Assembly: GCA_031422315.1 (NCBI GenBank)
Contig: JANOQN010000036.1
Coordinates: 62,001-126,000 of the forward strand
Reading direction: 5' to 3'
DNA: 64,000 nt
Source: JANNYA01 sp031422315
GTDB lineage: Bacteria > Pseudomonadota > Gammaproteobacteria > Xanthomonadales > SZUA-5
A program made the position numbers and the translations under genes. Shown here one piece after another: positions 34,978-43,730 of this stretch; positions within the stretch are counted from its first letter, which is position 1; each line of letters begins with the position of its first letter. Below the pieces are notes generated by a model, which worked only from the letters and a program-made list of their open reading frames with translations, did not search any database and was not told where the DNA came from.

Positions 34978-36621
34978 ATGATCTTATCCACGCAAATCGC
35001 CCTTCAAAATGACGCTATCGACAGCGTTTCTGAGGCGTTTGAGCGGCTCCAGAAAGTCATTATTGAGCAAGCTGAAACTATCGCGCTTAACGACATAGTG
35101 ATCGCTAGCCGCGATCAAACCATTGCAAAGCATGATTTAGTTGTCGCCCTGTTAACGGCTCAGATAAAGCAGCTCAATGACAAGATGTATGGCCGTAAAA
35201 GCGAGCGTTTTGATCCAGCACAACAGGTTCTGTTTGACGAAGCGATCAGCATGGATATCGGCGAGATCGAAGCGCAAATCGAAGCGGTATTGGATGTGCA
35301 AGATGCAGCGTCAAATGACGCACCTAACGCTAAACCTGTCGCCACAAAACCGAAGGCCAAACCGGTTCGCAAGCCACTGCCTGAGCATTTGGAGCGCGTA
35401 GTCGAACACGTGCCTGCGCAGCACTGCGAGTGCCCACAGTGCCGCGGCGCGCTCCATCAAATCGGCGAAGAAATAAGCGAGAAGTTAGCGGTAAAACCAC
35501 CCGTGTATTTCGTACGCCAGATCATCCGTCCGATCATGGGCTGCCGCAGCTGCGAAGGTGCCTACAGCACGCCGACCCAGCCTGAAATCATCAACGGCGG
35601 CATGCCCGATCCTAGCTTGTTGGCGCAGATTTTGATCCACAAATATCTGGATCACCTGCCACTATATCGGCAATCTGAAATCGCCAAACGCAGCGGCATC
35701 GAGCTGCCGGTTTCAACGATTGCCGAATGGGTTGGAAAATCCGGTGTGGCGCTCATTCCGCTGGTTGATCGATTGCGGCAGCACCTGCATCGTTGCTGTG
35801 CAATTCATGCCGACGAAACCCCGATTCAAATGCTAAATCCGGCACCCAAAACGAGCGGGGAACAGCGTGCGCAAAACGTGCAGCGCGCCTACTTATTCGC
35901 CTATCGCAGCGCTGAGATCGGTACTGAGCCGATTGTGATATTTGACTTCCAAACCAGCCGTGCCGGTGCGCACGCGGCACAGTTTTTAACCGGCTATACC
36001 GGCGCACTTGTGATCGATGATTTTGCCGGCTACAAAGCGCTGTTCAAAGACACGCCAATGACAGAATTGGCCTGTTGGGCGCATGGGCGTCGGAAGTTTT
36101 TTGAGCTGCACGTGGCTAACAAAAGCGCGCTGGCGGCTGAAGCGCTGAGCCGAATAGGCGAGATCTACGATGAAGAGCGCGAAGTCAAAGACGCCGCGAC
36201 CGATGCGCGCTATCAGCACCGTCAAACGCACAGCTTGCCGAAAGTGCTGGCACTATTTGACTGGCTAAAAAAGACCAGGGCCGGCACCACCAACAACACC
36301 GGAACGGCGAGAGCGATCGACTATCTGCTGCGCCGTGAAGTGAGCTTCCTACGCTTTTTGGAAAACGGCAGCTACCCAATCGACAACAATCCCGTTGAGA
36401 ACGCGATTCGACCGATTGCGCTTGGGCGCAAGAACTGGCTTTTCGCAGGCTCTGTACGCGCCGGCGAACGCGCAGCCGCCATCATGAGTCTGCTCGCTAC
36501 CGCAAAAGCCTGCGGATTAAACCCGCACGCTTATCTGCTTGATACTTTGACCCGGCTGCCGAGCACGAAAGACAAAGACATCGAGTCACTGCTGCCTTAC
36601 AACTGGGTTGCGAGTGTTTAA
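34978..36621 (+). CDS. tnpC: IS66 transposase TnpC
   Basis: A 547-residue IS66 transposase. An N-terminal coiled coil (residues 10-65) precedes the helix-turn-helix and CECPQCRG/CRSCEG zinc-binding part (about 145-190). The DDE domain has HADETPIQML (first Asp), VIDDFAGYKALF (second Asp) and PVENAIRPIALGRKNWLF (Glu), and an IS66 C-terminal block LLPYNW. Full length, so the element is probably active. Confidence 0.95.
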   Translation: MILSTQIALQNDAIDSVSEAFERLQKVIIEQAETIALNDIVIASRDQTIAKHDLVVALLTAQIKQLNDKMYGRKSERFDPAQQVLFDEAISMDIGEIEAQIEAVLDVQDAASNDAPNAKPVATKPKAKPVRKPLPEHLERVVEHVPAQHCECPQCRGALHQIGEEISEKLAVKPPVYFVRQIIRPIMGCRSCEGAYSTPTQPEIINGGMPDPSLLAQILIHKYLDHLPLYRQSEIAKRSGIELPVSTIAEWVGKSGVALIPLVDRLRQHLHRCCAIHADETPIQMLNPAPKTSGEQRAQNVQRAYLFAYRSAEIGTEPIVIFDFQTSRAGAHAAQFLTGYTGALVIDDFAGYKALFKDTPMTELACWAHGRRKFFELHVANKSALAAEALSRIGEIYDEEREVKDAATDARYQHRQTHSLPKVLALFDWLKKTRAGTTNNTGTARAIDYLLRREVSFLRFLENGSYPIDNNPVENAIRPIALGRKNWLFAGSVRAGERAAAIMSLLATAKACGLNPHAYLLDTLTRLPSTKDKDIESLLPYNWVASV

Positions 36622-36718
36622 CACACTCGTCTGACTATGGTTAGGTGGGTTTGGGCGGGTTTGGGCGGAGGGATACAAAATGGATGATGAGATGATTGAT
36701 TAGAAAGCAAAGGGCCGC

Positions 36719-38122
36719 TCATTGCGCCGGCTGCGCACAAGCCTGGCGCCGGGTAAACCGCACGCGCAAGGGCGTCTTGGGCTTCAGCGCGACGTCCACA
36801 AAAGGTTCGGGCAGGCCCATGCCGTCTTCCAAGGCCAGGTCAAAATTCTGCACGAGGTGCGCAGCAATTAAGGCCATTTCGATGCTGGCGAAATGCTGGC
36901 CGAGGCAGAAACGCGGCCCCGCGCCGAAAGGCATGTAGGCACCGCGTGGGATCGCTGGCGCGTCTGGCATGAAGCGCTCGGGGCGGAACAGCTCGGGCTC
37001 GGCAAAGGATCGGGCATCGTGATGCAGGTTCCAGATCGGAATCACCACCAGCGTGCCTTTGGCAACCGGCGTCGTACCGATCACCACGTCGCGCAGCGCG
37101 ACGCGGGTAAATGGCGCGGTGGACGGCGAAAACAGGCGCATGGCCTCTTTGATCGTGGCGTTCAGATAGGGCAGACGCGCGATGGCTTCTAACGGCGCAG
37201 TGCCCGCATTTGCGCTGTCCATTTCGCTTCGCAAGCGTTCCACGACCTCCGGGTGCTTCGCCATCAGCGCTATCCACCAGGTCAGCGCCGACGAAGCGGT
37301 ATCGAAACCAGCAACGAAGAGCAGGATGCAGTTGTCATGAATTTCCTGCGATGTCAGCGACGCGCTGGCGGTTGTCGGAGCGTCGTCACGCGCTGCCAGC
37401 AGCATATCCAGCACATCGTTTTGGGTTTCGCCGCTGCCAGGTTCGCGCGACTTGATGTGCGTGGCAATCAAGTCGCTGATGGTTTTCAGGTGCCTGAGTT
37501 TGGCGGTTCGACCGGGGTAAGGTAGCCACTTAGGTGGGATGAATGGCCAATACACCTCTCGCATGCTTTGCCTAGTCAGTGCGCGAATAGCGTTGGAAAC
37601 GCCGCTCGCCTCGGCGCGCGTGGTCGCGTGGGTAAACAGCGTGCGCAAAATGACGTCCATGGTGATCCGCGTGGTCAACACGTCCACGTCCACCGAGGCA
37701 CTTTGCCCGGCCAGGGCAGGCAGCTCTTCGCGCACGCTGGCGTCGATCGCTGCACGCATCAGCGCCATATAGCCGGCGATGCGCTTGGCTGAAAACCCGG
37801 GCGTTAGGATGCGCCGTTGCCGCTCCCAGTCCGGGCCCTCGGTGGTCAAAACGTTCTTGCCCTGCATTGACTCGAAAATCTTGATCAAGCGCGCTTCGCG
37901 CTCGAAGTCAGCCTGATGCTCGACTAGAATCTGGCGCGCGGCTTCCGGGGTGAAAAAGTAGTAGATGCGGCGAAACAAAATGTTCAGTCGTGCAACGTCG
38001 CCAAAGCGGCGCTGGAAGCGAATGGTTGCGCCCAACGGATCCTTCTTGATGTACGCGAGTAGCGGCAGGCCAAGCGGGGTTGTCCTGATCGGCGCGCTGT
38101 CGTTGAAGCTTTCAATCGTCAT
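36719..38122 (-). CDS. Cytochrome P450
   Basis: A 467-residue soluble P450. The I-helix motif is AGFDTAS (instead of the usual AGxET), ExxR is EAMR in the K-helix, PERF is present, and the heme loop is FGAGPRFCLGQ with the Cys ligand. Length is normal. It follows the tetR gene with a one-base overlap (TAATG), so the regulator probably controls it. The substrate is unknown; fatty-acid or xenobiotic oxidation would be guesses. A reductase gene is not adjacent. Confidence 0.92.
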   Translation of the reverse strand: MTIESFNDSAPIRTTPLGLPLLAYIKKDPLGATIRFQRRFGDVARLNILFRRIYYFFTPEAARQILVEHQADFEREARLIKIFESMQGKNVLTTEGPDWERQRRILTPGFSAKRIAGYMALMRAAIDASVREELPALAGQSASVDVDVLTTRITMDVILRTLFTHATTRAEASGVSNAIRALTRQSMREVYWPFIPPKWLPYPGRTAKLRHLKTISDLIATHIKSREPGSGETQNDVLDMLLAARDDAPTTASASLTSQEIHDNCILLFVAGFDTASSALTWWIALMAKHPEVVERLRSEMDSANAGTAPLEAIARLPYLNATIKEAMRLFSPSTAPFTRVALRDVVIGTTPVAKGTLVVIPIWNLHHDARSFAEPELFRPERFMPDAPAIPRGAYMPFGAGPRFCLGQHFASIEMALIAAHLVQNFDLALEDGMGLPEPFVDVALKPKTPLRVRFTRRQACAQPAQ

Positions 38123-38784
38123 TATTTGGCTCCTGCGCCACGTGATTTCGGTTGTTTGATTGTTGGAGTGCTTGCCACGCCGTGCATGGCTAGGTCGAAT
38201 GCGGCGAGAAATCTTGTTGTCAGGTCCACGCTCGGGTCGCAGAGCCAGGCGGCGACCGCACCGAACAGCAGGAACTCAAAGCTCCAGGCGATCTGCGCAG
38301 CTGTTTGCCGAGTGTCAACCTCGCCAGAATCTTGGCCGGCCTGAAACATCAGGGTCAGGATCTGTCGACTACCACTATCAGTAGGCTGGGCCCGAGTCTC
38401 GTCGCCATACCGGGCTTGACTAGTCATGTACCGCAGGTAGTGGGGTAGATAAACCTTTCGCGCGGTGTTCCAAGCAGCGGATTCGCATACGAGATATCGC
38501 ATACGTGCTTCGAAAGTCTTGTGTGCGGTAAGTGCGCTCGCTCTTTCGACCATGCCAGCGGCGATGTCCTCCCGAAAGCGATGCGCGATCAGGGCTTCCT
38601 TGACCGGGAAGTAGTTGTAAAGCGTGGCTTTCGCCACATCGGCTTCGGCGGCGATCTGTTCCATCGCAACTGCCTCAAAGCCATGCATTTCGAACAAACG
38701 GTAAGCGGTAGCCGCGAGGTGATTCGCGGTTTGTGCGCGCTTGCGCTGCCGGCGACTGCCTGCCGAGGGGAGGATATCTGTCAT
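38122..38784 (-). CDS. TetR-family transcriptional regulator
   Basis: A 220-residue regulator with the TetR N-terminal helix-turn-helix (AATAYRLFEMHGFEAVAMEQ, IAAEADVAKATLYNYFPVKE) and a helical ligand-binding C-terminus. It is divergent from the MFS exporter gene and in operon with the P450 gene. A palindrome at 38801-38826 just upstream is its likely operator. The arrangement suggests control of detoxification by oxidation and export. Confidence 0.93.
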   Translation of the reverse strand: MTDILPSAGSRRQRKRAQTANHLAATAYRLFEMHGFEAVAMEQIAAEADVAKATLYNYFPVKEALIAHRFREDIAAGMVERASALTAHKTFEARMRYLVCESAAWNTARKVYLPHYLRYMTSQARYGDETRAQPTDSGSRQILTLMFQAGQDSGEVDTRQTAAQIAWSFEFLLFGAVAAWLCDPSVDLTTRFLAAFDLAMHGVASTPTIKQPKSRGAGAK

Positions 38785-38800
38785 CAGGCTACCAAAAACG

Positions 38801-38826
38801 TACGTTGTAAAAATATATACGACGTA
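38801..38826. promoter_or_regulatory. Probable TetR operator
   Basis: TACGTTGTA (38801-38809) and TACGACGTA (38818-38826) form an inverted repeat with one mismatch over nine bases and an 8-bp AT-rich spacer. It starts 17 bp before the tetR start codon, in the region shared with the divergent MFS gene. Confidence 0.6.
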
Positions 38827-39002
38827 TGGTATTCTTATCGCAGGCTTCTGGCAATATCGGGCCAGGACTGGTGCGTAAGCGCGGTTTCATGGGAGGCGAA
38901 ATACTAGCGAAACGCCTTTGCGACGCTATCAAAGAATGGTAGTCCGTTGCCATTTCACCTACGCGCTTTGATAGTCTTGCGCATCCCTTATATTGACGCC
39001 CT

Positions 39003-40286
39003 ATGCAAGCAGCCTCGAACAAGCCGCAAGCGGCCTATATTTTCATACTCGTCACGGTTTTTTTGGACGTGTTTGCCTTTGGGCTGATTATTCCGGTGCT
39101 GCCGCACTTGATCAAAGGCTTTTTTAATGGCGATCAAGGCCAGGCGACGGTCATGAGTGCTTGGCTCAGCACCATGTATTGGGTGTTGCAGTTTTTTACT
39201 TCACCGCTGCTCGGCGCGCTAGGCGATCGCTATGGCCGCAGGCCGGTTTTGCTGCTATCGAACTTGGCGATCGGGCTTGATTTTATCGTTATGGCGCTGG
39301 CGAACAGTTTTTTGCTACTGTTTATCGGCCGAGCCATCAATGGCATTGCGGCGGCGAATTTTTCCACCGCTTCAGCCTATATTGCCGACGTCACCGCGCC
39401 AGAAAAGCGCGCGCAAACCTACGGCATGATGGGCGCGGCGTTTGGCATCGGCTTTATTGTTGGTCCGGCGCTGGGTGGGTTTTTAGCGCACATTGATCCA
39501 AAGCTGCCGTTTTGGTGTGCGGCAGGTTTGGCGCTGGCGAATTTTATGTACGGCTATTTCGTACTGCCAGAATCACTCAAGCCAGAGAACCGCGCACCCA
39601 TCAGCTTTGCCAGATTAAATCCGTTTAGCGCCATGCGCTGGCTCTATCAAAAGCCGCAGCTGTTTGGGCTGGTGGCGGTGGTCTTTCTTTCCAGCTTTGC
39701 ACACGTGGTTTACCCCAGTACGTTTGTGCTGTTCGCCGACTATCGCTACGCCTGGACCGAGCTAGATGTGGGCTTGGCGCTCGGCACAGTCGGCTTGCTT
39801 GCGGCGATTATGCAGGGCGGCGTCATGAAACATGCAATCAAGCGCTTTGGCGAAAAGAAGCTGGTGCTGTTTGGCCTAAGCGCCGGAATTATTGGCTTTA
39901 CCGCGTACGGTTTGGCGCCCACCGGTGCGTATTTCATTGCCGCTATGCCGATCATGGCGTGCTGGGGTTTAGCTGGGCCAAGCGCACAAAGCCTGATGTC
40001 GCAGCAAATCGCCGCAAACGAGCAGGGACGTATGCAGGGCGCGGTGAGCTCAATGAACAGCCTGGCGAATATTTTCGGGCCGCTAGCGTTTGCACATATG
40101 TTCGAGGCGTTCGTCAAAGGCAAAAGTGGCGCCGCGCCCCCGGCTGGCTTAGAGCTACCGGGCGCGGCGTTCTTTCTAGCCGCGTTCGCGCTGGTGCTGG
40201 CACTGGCAGTGGCGTATTTCGTGCTACGCAAGCTTGAGTTTGCGGCAGTAATCAAAGCTAGCGCCGAACCTGAGCCGCTGCCGTGA
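39003..40286 (+). CDS. MFS transporter of the TetA (drug:H+ antiporter) type
   Basis: A 427-residue protein with 12 predicted membrane helices. Motif A is GALGDRYGRRPVLL between helices 2 and 3 and motif C (GFIVGPALGG) is in helix 5, as in 12-helix proton-driven exporters such as TetA. True tetracycline export cannot be concluded from sequence. It is divergent from tetR and overlaps the dapB-like gene by four bases. It probably exports the compound sensed by the TetR protein. Confidence 0.88.
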   Translation: MQAASNKPQAAYIFILVTVFLDVFAFGLIIPVLPHLIKGFFNGDQGQATVMSAWLSTMYWVLQFFTSPLLGALGDRYGRRPVLLLSNLAIGLDFIVMALANSFLLLFIGRAINGIAAANFSTASAYIADVTAPEKRAQTYGMMGAAFGIGFIVGPALGGFLAHIDPKLPFWCAAGLALANFMYGYFVLPESLKPENRAPISFARLNPFSAMRWLYQKPQLFGLVAVVFLSSFAHVVYPSTFVLFADYRYAWTELDVGLALGTVGLLAAIMQGGVMKHAIKRFGEKKLVLFGLSAGIIGFTAYGLAPTGAYFIAAMPIMACWGLAGPSAQSLMSQQIAANEQGRMQGAVSSMNSLANIFGPLAFAHMFEAFVKGKSGAAPPAGLELPGAAFFLAAFALVLALAVAYFVLRKLEFAAVIKASAEPEPLP

Positions 40287-41014
40287 AGCCGGTTACAGTG
40301 GTTTTGCGCGGCGCAGGCGGGCGCTTGGGCCAGCGCGTTTTAGAGCAGCTGGCAGCAAACGGTAGTTTTAAACTACACAGTGCGCTGGTATCGACGCGTT
40401 CGGCGTTAGTGGGTCAGCCGCTGCCGTTTGGTTTGCAAGGAAGCTATCAAAATAGCGGTACTGACATTGCACCGGCTGGGTCAGTACTCTTAGACGTCAG
40501 CCACGCGGCTGATACCTCGGCAGTTGCTGCATATTGCCGCTCGCACAGCCTGCGATTGCTAAGCGGTGTAACCGGCTTGGATGCAGGGGCGCGCAATGCC
40601 ATCGAACAGCTCAGTCAAACACAGGCGGTGCTGCACACCGCTAATTTTAGCGTCGGCGGAGCAGTTTTGGCGCATCTCGTCAAGCAAGCGTGCGCCAGTT
40701 TAGGGCCGGAATTTCAGCTCGGTATTCTTGATTTACACCACCAACATAAAAAAGACGCGCCATCAGGCACCGCGCTCTTATTGGAACAAGCGGCAAGCCC
40801 GGCAATCCAGCCGGCGCAACACGCCAATTTTCGACTGGCCGAACTCATTGGCGAGCATCGCGCGTTTTTAGTCAGCCCGTTTGAGCGCCTAGAACTAAGC
40901 CATACCGCGCTTGATCGCGGCGTGTTTGCGGCCGGTGCGCTGCGGGCGGCAAGCTGGCTAGCGCAGCAGCCGCCTGGCCACTATTGCATGGCGCAAGCGC
41001 TCGGCTTAGCGTAG
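40283..41014 (+). CDS. dapB: 4-hydroxy-tetrahydrodipicolinate reductase (DapB)
   Basis: A 243-residue protein starting at GTG (GTGA overlap with the exporter gene). It catalyses the NAD(P)H-dependent step of lysine and diaminopimelate synthesis. Nucleotide-binding GAGGRLG at about 10-16, and the family signature LDLHHQHKKDAPSGTA at about 150-165 with catalytic His and Lys, are present. It is about 25 residues shorter than typical DapB. The coupling to an exporter gene is unusual for a biosynthetic enzyme and is probably accidental. Confidence 0.88.
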   Translation: MKPVTVVLRGAGGRLGQRVLEQLAANGSFKLHSALVSTRSALVGQPLPFGLQGSYQNSGTDIAPAGSVLLDVSHAADTSAVAAYCRSHSLRLLSGVTGLDAGARNAIEQLSQTQAVLHTANFSVGGAVLAHLVKQACASLGPEFQLGILDLHHQHKKDAPSGTALLLEQAASPAIQPAQHANFRLAELIGEHRAFLVSPFERLELSHTALDRGVFAAGALRAASWLAQQPPGHYCMAQALGLA

Positions 41015-41041
41015 GTCCAGACTCGATGAAATTGCGCTAGA

Positions 41042-41059
41042 GTGTCATAAAACTGACAC
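41042..41059 (+). promoter_or_regulatory. Pho box upstream of phoB
   Basis: GTGTCAT-AAAA-CTGACAC matches the PhoB-binding unit of two 7-bp direct repeats (CTGTCAT) separated by four A/T bases. TATTTT follows 12 bases later as a possible -10 box, and the phoB ATG is 23 bp downstream. It implies autoregulation under phosphate limitation. Confidence 0.8.
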
Positions 41060-41081
41060 CGGACTGCCATATTTTAGCGCC

Positions 41082-41774
41082 ATGAATCCATGTGTCCTAC
41101 TCGTTGAAGATGAAGTCGCGATTCGCGATATGGTCGTTTTTGCGCTCAAGCGCGCCGGCTTAGATGTGCGCTGCGCCGCCGATGTGGCTGCCGCGCAAAT
41201 TGAAGTTAGCCTACGCAAGCCCAATCTCATTTTGCTAGATTGGATGCTGCCCGGTACCAGCGGGCTGGAATACGCCAAGCGTTTGAAGAAAGACGAACTG
41301 ACTCAGGAAATTCCGATCATTATGCTGACCGCACGCGGCGGTGAAGATGATCGGGTGCTCGGGCTTGATTCTGGCGTTGATGATTACGTTGTTAAACCTT
41401 TTTCCACGCGCGAACTGGTAAGCCGAATTAGAGCGGTATTGCGGCGCGGACAAAGCAGCAATGAGCGCGATGAAATCACACTTGGCAAATTGACGATTGA
41501 CGTCACCGGTCAGCGGGTTTCCGCGAGCGGCGAACTCATATCGCTCGGCCCAACCGAATATCGCCTGCTGCACTTTTTAGCAACACACCCAGATCGTGTC
41601 TATAGCCGCGCACAGCTGCTTGATCATGTCTGGGGCACCGCGGTGTACATTGAGGATCGCACCGTGGATGTCCATATCGGCCGCCTTCGCAAAGCGCTCG
41701 AAGTCAACCAGTGTGATCGCTACGTGCAAACCGTGCGCGGCAGCGGCTATCGATTTTCTTTGAGGGCAGGTTAG
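41082..41774 (+). CDS. phoB: Phosphate regulon response regulator PhoB
   Basis: A 230-residue OmpR/PhoB-type regulator. The receiver domain (1-120) has the phosphorylation site Asp53 (LLDWMLPG) and Lys in VKPFSTREL. The winged-helix domain (130-228) has EYRLLHFLATHPDRVYSR and DRTVDVHIGRLRKAL with the final RGSGYRF. It should activate Pho-box promoters, including its own. The sensor kinase gene phoR, normally next, is absent; a Uma2 gene follows instead. Confidence 0.93.
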   Translation: MNPCVLLVEDEVAIRDMVVFALKRAGLDVRCAADVAAAQIEVSLRKPNLILLDWMLPGTSGLEYAKRLKKDELTQEIPIIMLTARGGEDDRVLGLDSGVDDYVVKPFSTRELVSRIRAVLRRGQSSNERDEITLGKLTIDVTGQRVSASGELISLGPTEYRLLHFLATHPDRVYSRAQLLDHVWGTAVYIEDRTVDVHIGRLRKALEVNQCDRYVQTVRGSGYRFSLRAG

Positions 41775-41845
41775 CCAGCCCAAAAAAGCGTAGATTGCCA
41801 GTGATAGAATTCGATGGCTTTCAATTACGCAATGCGGGGCATTCA

Positions 41846-42427
41846 ATGGCAATTCCAAAGACTAAACAGGGTGAATTCACTTACGCAGACTACTTACGCT
41901 GGCCTGAAAACGAGCGCTGGCAGCTATTGGATGGGTTTGCCACCGCCATGGCACCGCCTTTGGTTCCGCATCAAACAGTGGTGTTCGAGTTGGGGCGTCA
42001 GCTTGGCAACCAACTTTTAGGCCATCGCTGCCGCGCACTCATAGCACCCGTCGGCGTTCGTTTGCCGAAACAAGGCGAAGCCGACGATCAGATTGGCACC
42101 GTATTCGAACCTGACGTGCTAGTGGTCTGTGACCCGAGCAAAATTGAAAAGGTAGGTATTCGCGGCGCGCCCGATTTCATTATCGAAGTGCTTTCCCCTA
42201 GCACCGCTGGGTACGATCAAATTGAGAAGCGCTACGCCTATGAAAAAGCCGGCGTGCGTGAGCTGTGGCTTATCGATGTGCCAAGCGGGTTGCTCACTAT
42301 CTACGTTGCGGCTGAAAATGGATTTGTCGCACCAAACATCATTCGAGCGCAAGGTTTGATTGCACTACAGGCATTGCCGGGCGTCAGTTTGGATTTAGAC
42401 TTTATGTCGGAGCTGCGTGAGCGCTAG
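41846..42427 (+). CDS. Uma2 family (DUF820) putative restriction-like endonuclease
   Basis: A 193-residue protein with the Uma2 pattern: YLRWPENERWQLLDG, PHQTVVFELGRQL, EPDVLVVCDPSKI (Asp), PDFIIEVLSPSTAGYD (Glu-Val-Leu) and KRYAYEKAGVRELWLIDV. The fold is PD-(D/E)XK-like, but the usual Lys is replaced in this family. The cellular role is unknown; it is common in multicopy in cyanobacteria and scattered elsewhere. ATG 41846 fits the family start. Its stop shares CTAG with the stop of the convergent ATPase gene. Confidence 0.85.
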   Translation: MAIPKTKQGEFTYADYLRWPENERWQLLDGFATAMAPPLVPHQTVVFELGRQLGNQLLGHRCRALIAPVGVRLPKQGEADDQIGTVFEPDVLVVCDPSKIEKVGIRGAPDFIIEVLSPSTAGYDQIEKRYAYEKAGVRELWLIDVPSGLLTIYVAAENGFVAPNIIRAQGLIALQALPGVSLDLDFMSELRER

Positions 42428-43179
42428 CCTGCAAACAAAACCCTAAACGTTCGCTCTGGATTGTTAAGAAAGTCTTTGGTCACCCGGTAGTGCTCAGTGT
42501 CTTGATAAGCTACCTTATTAATGCCTTCGGCCCCAAACTGATAGAGCGTGGCACCTGGATAGGCGAGCAAAATCGGCGAGTGCGTCGCAATCAAAAACTG
42601 TGCATGACGCGGCGTCGCTAGCTCATAAATAATCCGCAAAAAGGCAAGCTGGCGCTGAGGTGATAGCGCGGCTTCAGGCTCGTCCAAGATATACAGACCG
42701 TGCTCAAATCGATTTTGAAACAGCGCCAAAAACGATTCGCCGTGCGATTGTTGATGCAGCGACCTACCGCCGTAGGCTCGCAGATCTGACGCGCCATCCA
42801 GATAGCTGGCAAAGTTATAGAAGCTCTCGGCGCGCATGAAAAACCCCTCGGGCATTTTGGGCAGCCATGCGAGTTTCAGCGCCTGCGCGAGCGCTGATCG
42901 ATCTTCCCTTGCCTCGCGGAAATGATCTCGATTACCGCCCTCCGGATTAAAGCCGCAAATCTCTGCGATGGCTTCTAGCAACGTTGACTTGCCGCTGCCG
43001 TTTTCGCCTACGAAGAACGTAACCGGCGTGGTCAGCTCAAGCTGGATGCCCTGTTGAAACGCCGGAATCGTGAAAGGATATTGGGTGCCGATCATCTTCT
43101 CGGGCTGGCTGTGAATACTGCGCAAATAGGGCGCGCCGAGGCTACTTGCGGTAGATCTAAAGGGCTTTGCGGGCGTCAT
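42424..43179 (-). CDS. Stand-alone AAA/ABC-type ATPase
   Basis: A 251-residue ATPase of the SMC/ABC-like AAA group. Walker A GENGSGKST (about 58-66), signature-like SHGES (about 145), Walker B LYILDEPEAALSP, and a switch His in ATHSP are all present, so it should hydrolyse ATP. There is no membrane domain or nuclease domain, and no partner gene next to it; the neighbours are Uma2 (convergent) and a small Lys-rich protein. Such ATPases appear in anti-phage or repair settings, but nothing specific can be said here. Confidence 0.85.
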   Translation of the reverse strand: MTPAKPFRSTASSLGAPYLRSIHSQPEKMIGTQYPFTIPAFQQGIQLELTTPVTFFVGENGSGKSTLLEAIAEICGFNPEGGNRDHFREAREDRSALAQALKLAWLPKMPEGFFMRAESFYNFASYLDGASDLRAYGGRSLHQQSHGESFLALFQNRFEHGLYILDEPEAALSPQRQLAFLRIIYELATPRHAQFLIATHSPILLAYPGATLYQFGAEGINKVAYQDTEHYRVTKDFLNNPERTFRVLFAG

Positions 43180-43194
43180 AACGTGCTTATTAAC

Positions 43195-43431
43195 CTATTT
43201 CATAAATCGCTGCGCAAGCGCGGCAAATACATCGGCTATTTGGCGCACGGTATCGGGTGCAGGCAGTGGAATTTTTAGGTGCGCCGCGTGCTTTGCAGGT
43301 TGCTGAATGCGCGAAAGTTTGGCTTCATTCTTGAGCTTGCTGGATCTAGCGGTTTTGCTTGATGGCTTCGATTTGCTTTTGTTTGCAGCAGGCTTGGGTG
43401 CGGCTTTGGTGCGCGAGCTATTGGTCATCAT
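43195..43431 (-). CDS. Small Lys/Ser/Ala-rich protein
   Basis: A 78-residue protein of unknown function. The first 45 residues are low-complexity and basic (KAAPKPAANKSKSKPSSK), followed by a short amphipathic helix (DTVRQIADVFAALAQRFMK). The basic tail would suit nucleic-acid binding. It lies 15 bp upstream of the ATPase gene on the same strand, so cotranscription is likely. Existence as a real gene is moderately supported. Confidence 0.45.
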   Translation of the reverse strand: MMTNSSRTKAAPKPAANKSKSKPSSKTARSSKLKNEAKLSRIQQPAKHAAHLKIPLPAPDTVRQIADVFAALAQRFMK

Positions 43432-43568
43432 TTCAGCGCTAACATCTGGGTGGGTCGAATGCTACAAAGTTTGCGGGGCAAAATGCCATCGTTTTAGTTT
43501 GAGCGCTTCATTCAATCGGGCGGCAATAGAACTCCCTTTCGCTTTTTACTTCGCATGGCTGCAAACGT

Positions 43569-43627
43569 CTCCTTCTCCACACCCGCTATCCGTGTTCAAT
43601 GCGTAAAGATCGTGTGGGGAGAAGGAG
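43569..43627. repeat. Inverted repeat in the 43.4-43.7 kb gap
   Basis: CTCCTTCTCC-ACAC (43569-43582) is mirrored by GTGT-GGGGAGAAGGAG (43612-43627) with a 29-bp loop. It is similar in base content to the repeats inside hsdS. Otherwise the gap 43432-43730 holds nothing I can recognise. It may act as a terminator for the amylase operon or be a dispersed repeat. Confidence 0.5.
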
Positions 43628-43730
43628 CCGTTTGTCGAGCCAATAGCCTAGCGTTCCACCCCTTATTGATTCCCAGAGTAAGCTGCAATCGCAATTTCAC
43701 ACAACATAGAACGGAAATTTAAAGGACCGA

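Larger units (their letters stand above)
34131..36676 (+). mobile_element. Intact IS66-family insertion sequence
   Basis: The 2546-bp element begins GTATCCATCCGGCCAAACCC and ends with the matching inverted sequence: 23-bp terminal repeats 34131-34153 and 36654-36676, 20 of 23 identical. It is flanked by the perfect 8-bp direct repeat AAAATGGA (34123-34130 and 36677-36684), the duplication length typical of IS66. All three genes tnpA, tnpB and tnpC are open. Perfect flanks and intact genes point to a recent insertion. Confidence 0.95.

Noticed and set aside
41795..41846. Earlier start for the Uma2 gene
   Set aside because: The extra residues do not fit the family start, and ATG 41846 is well placed.
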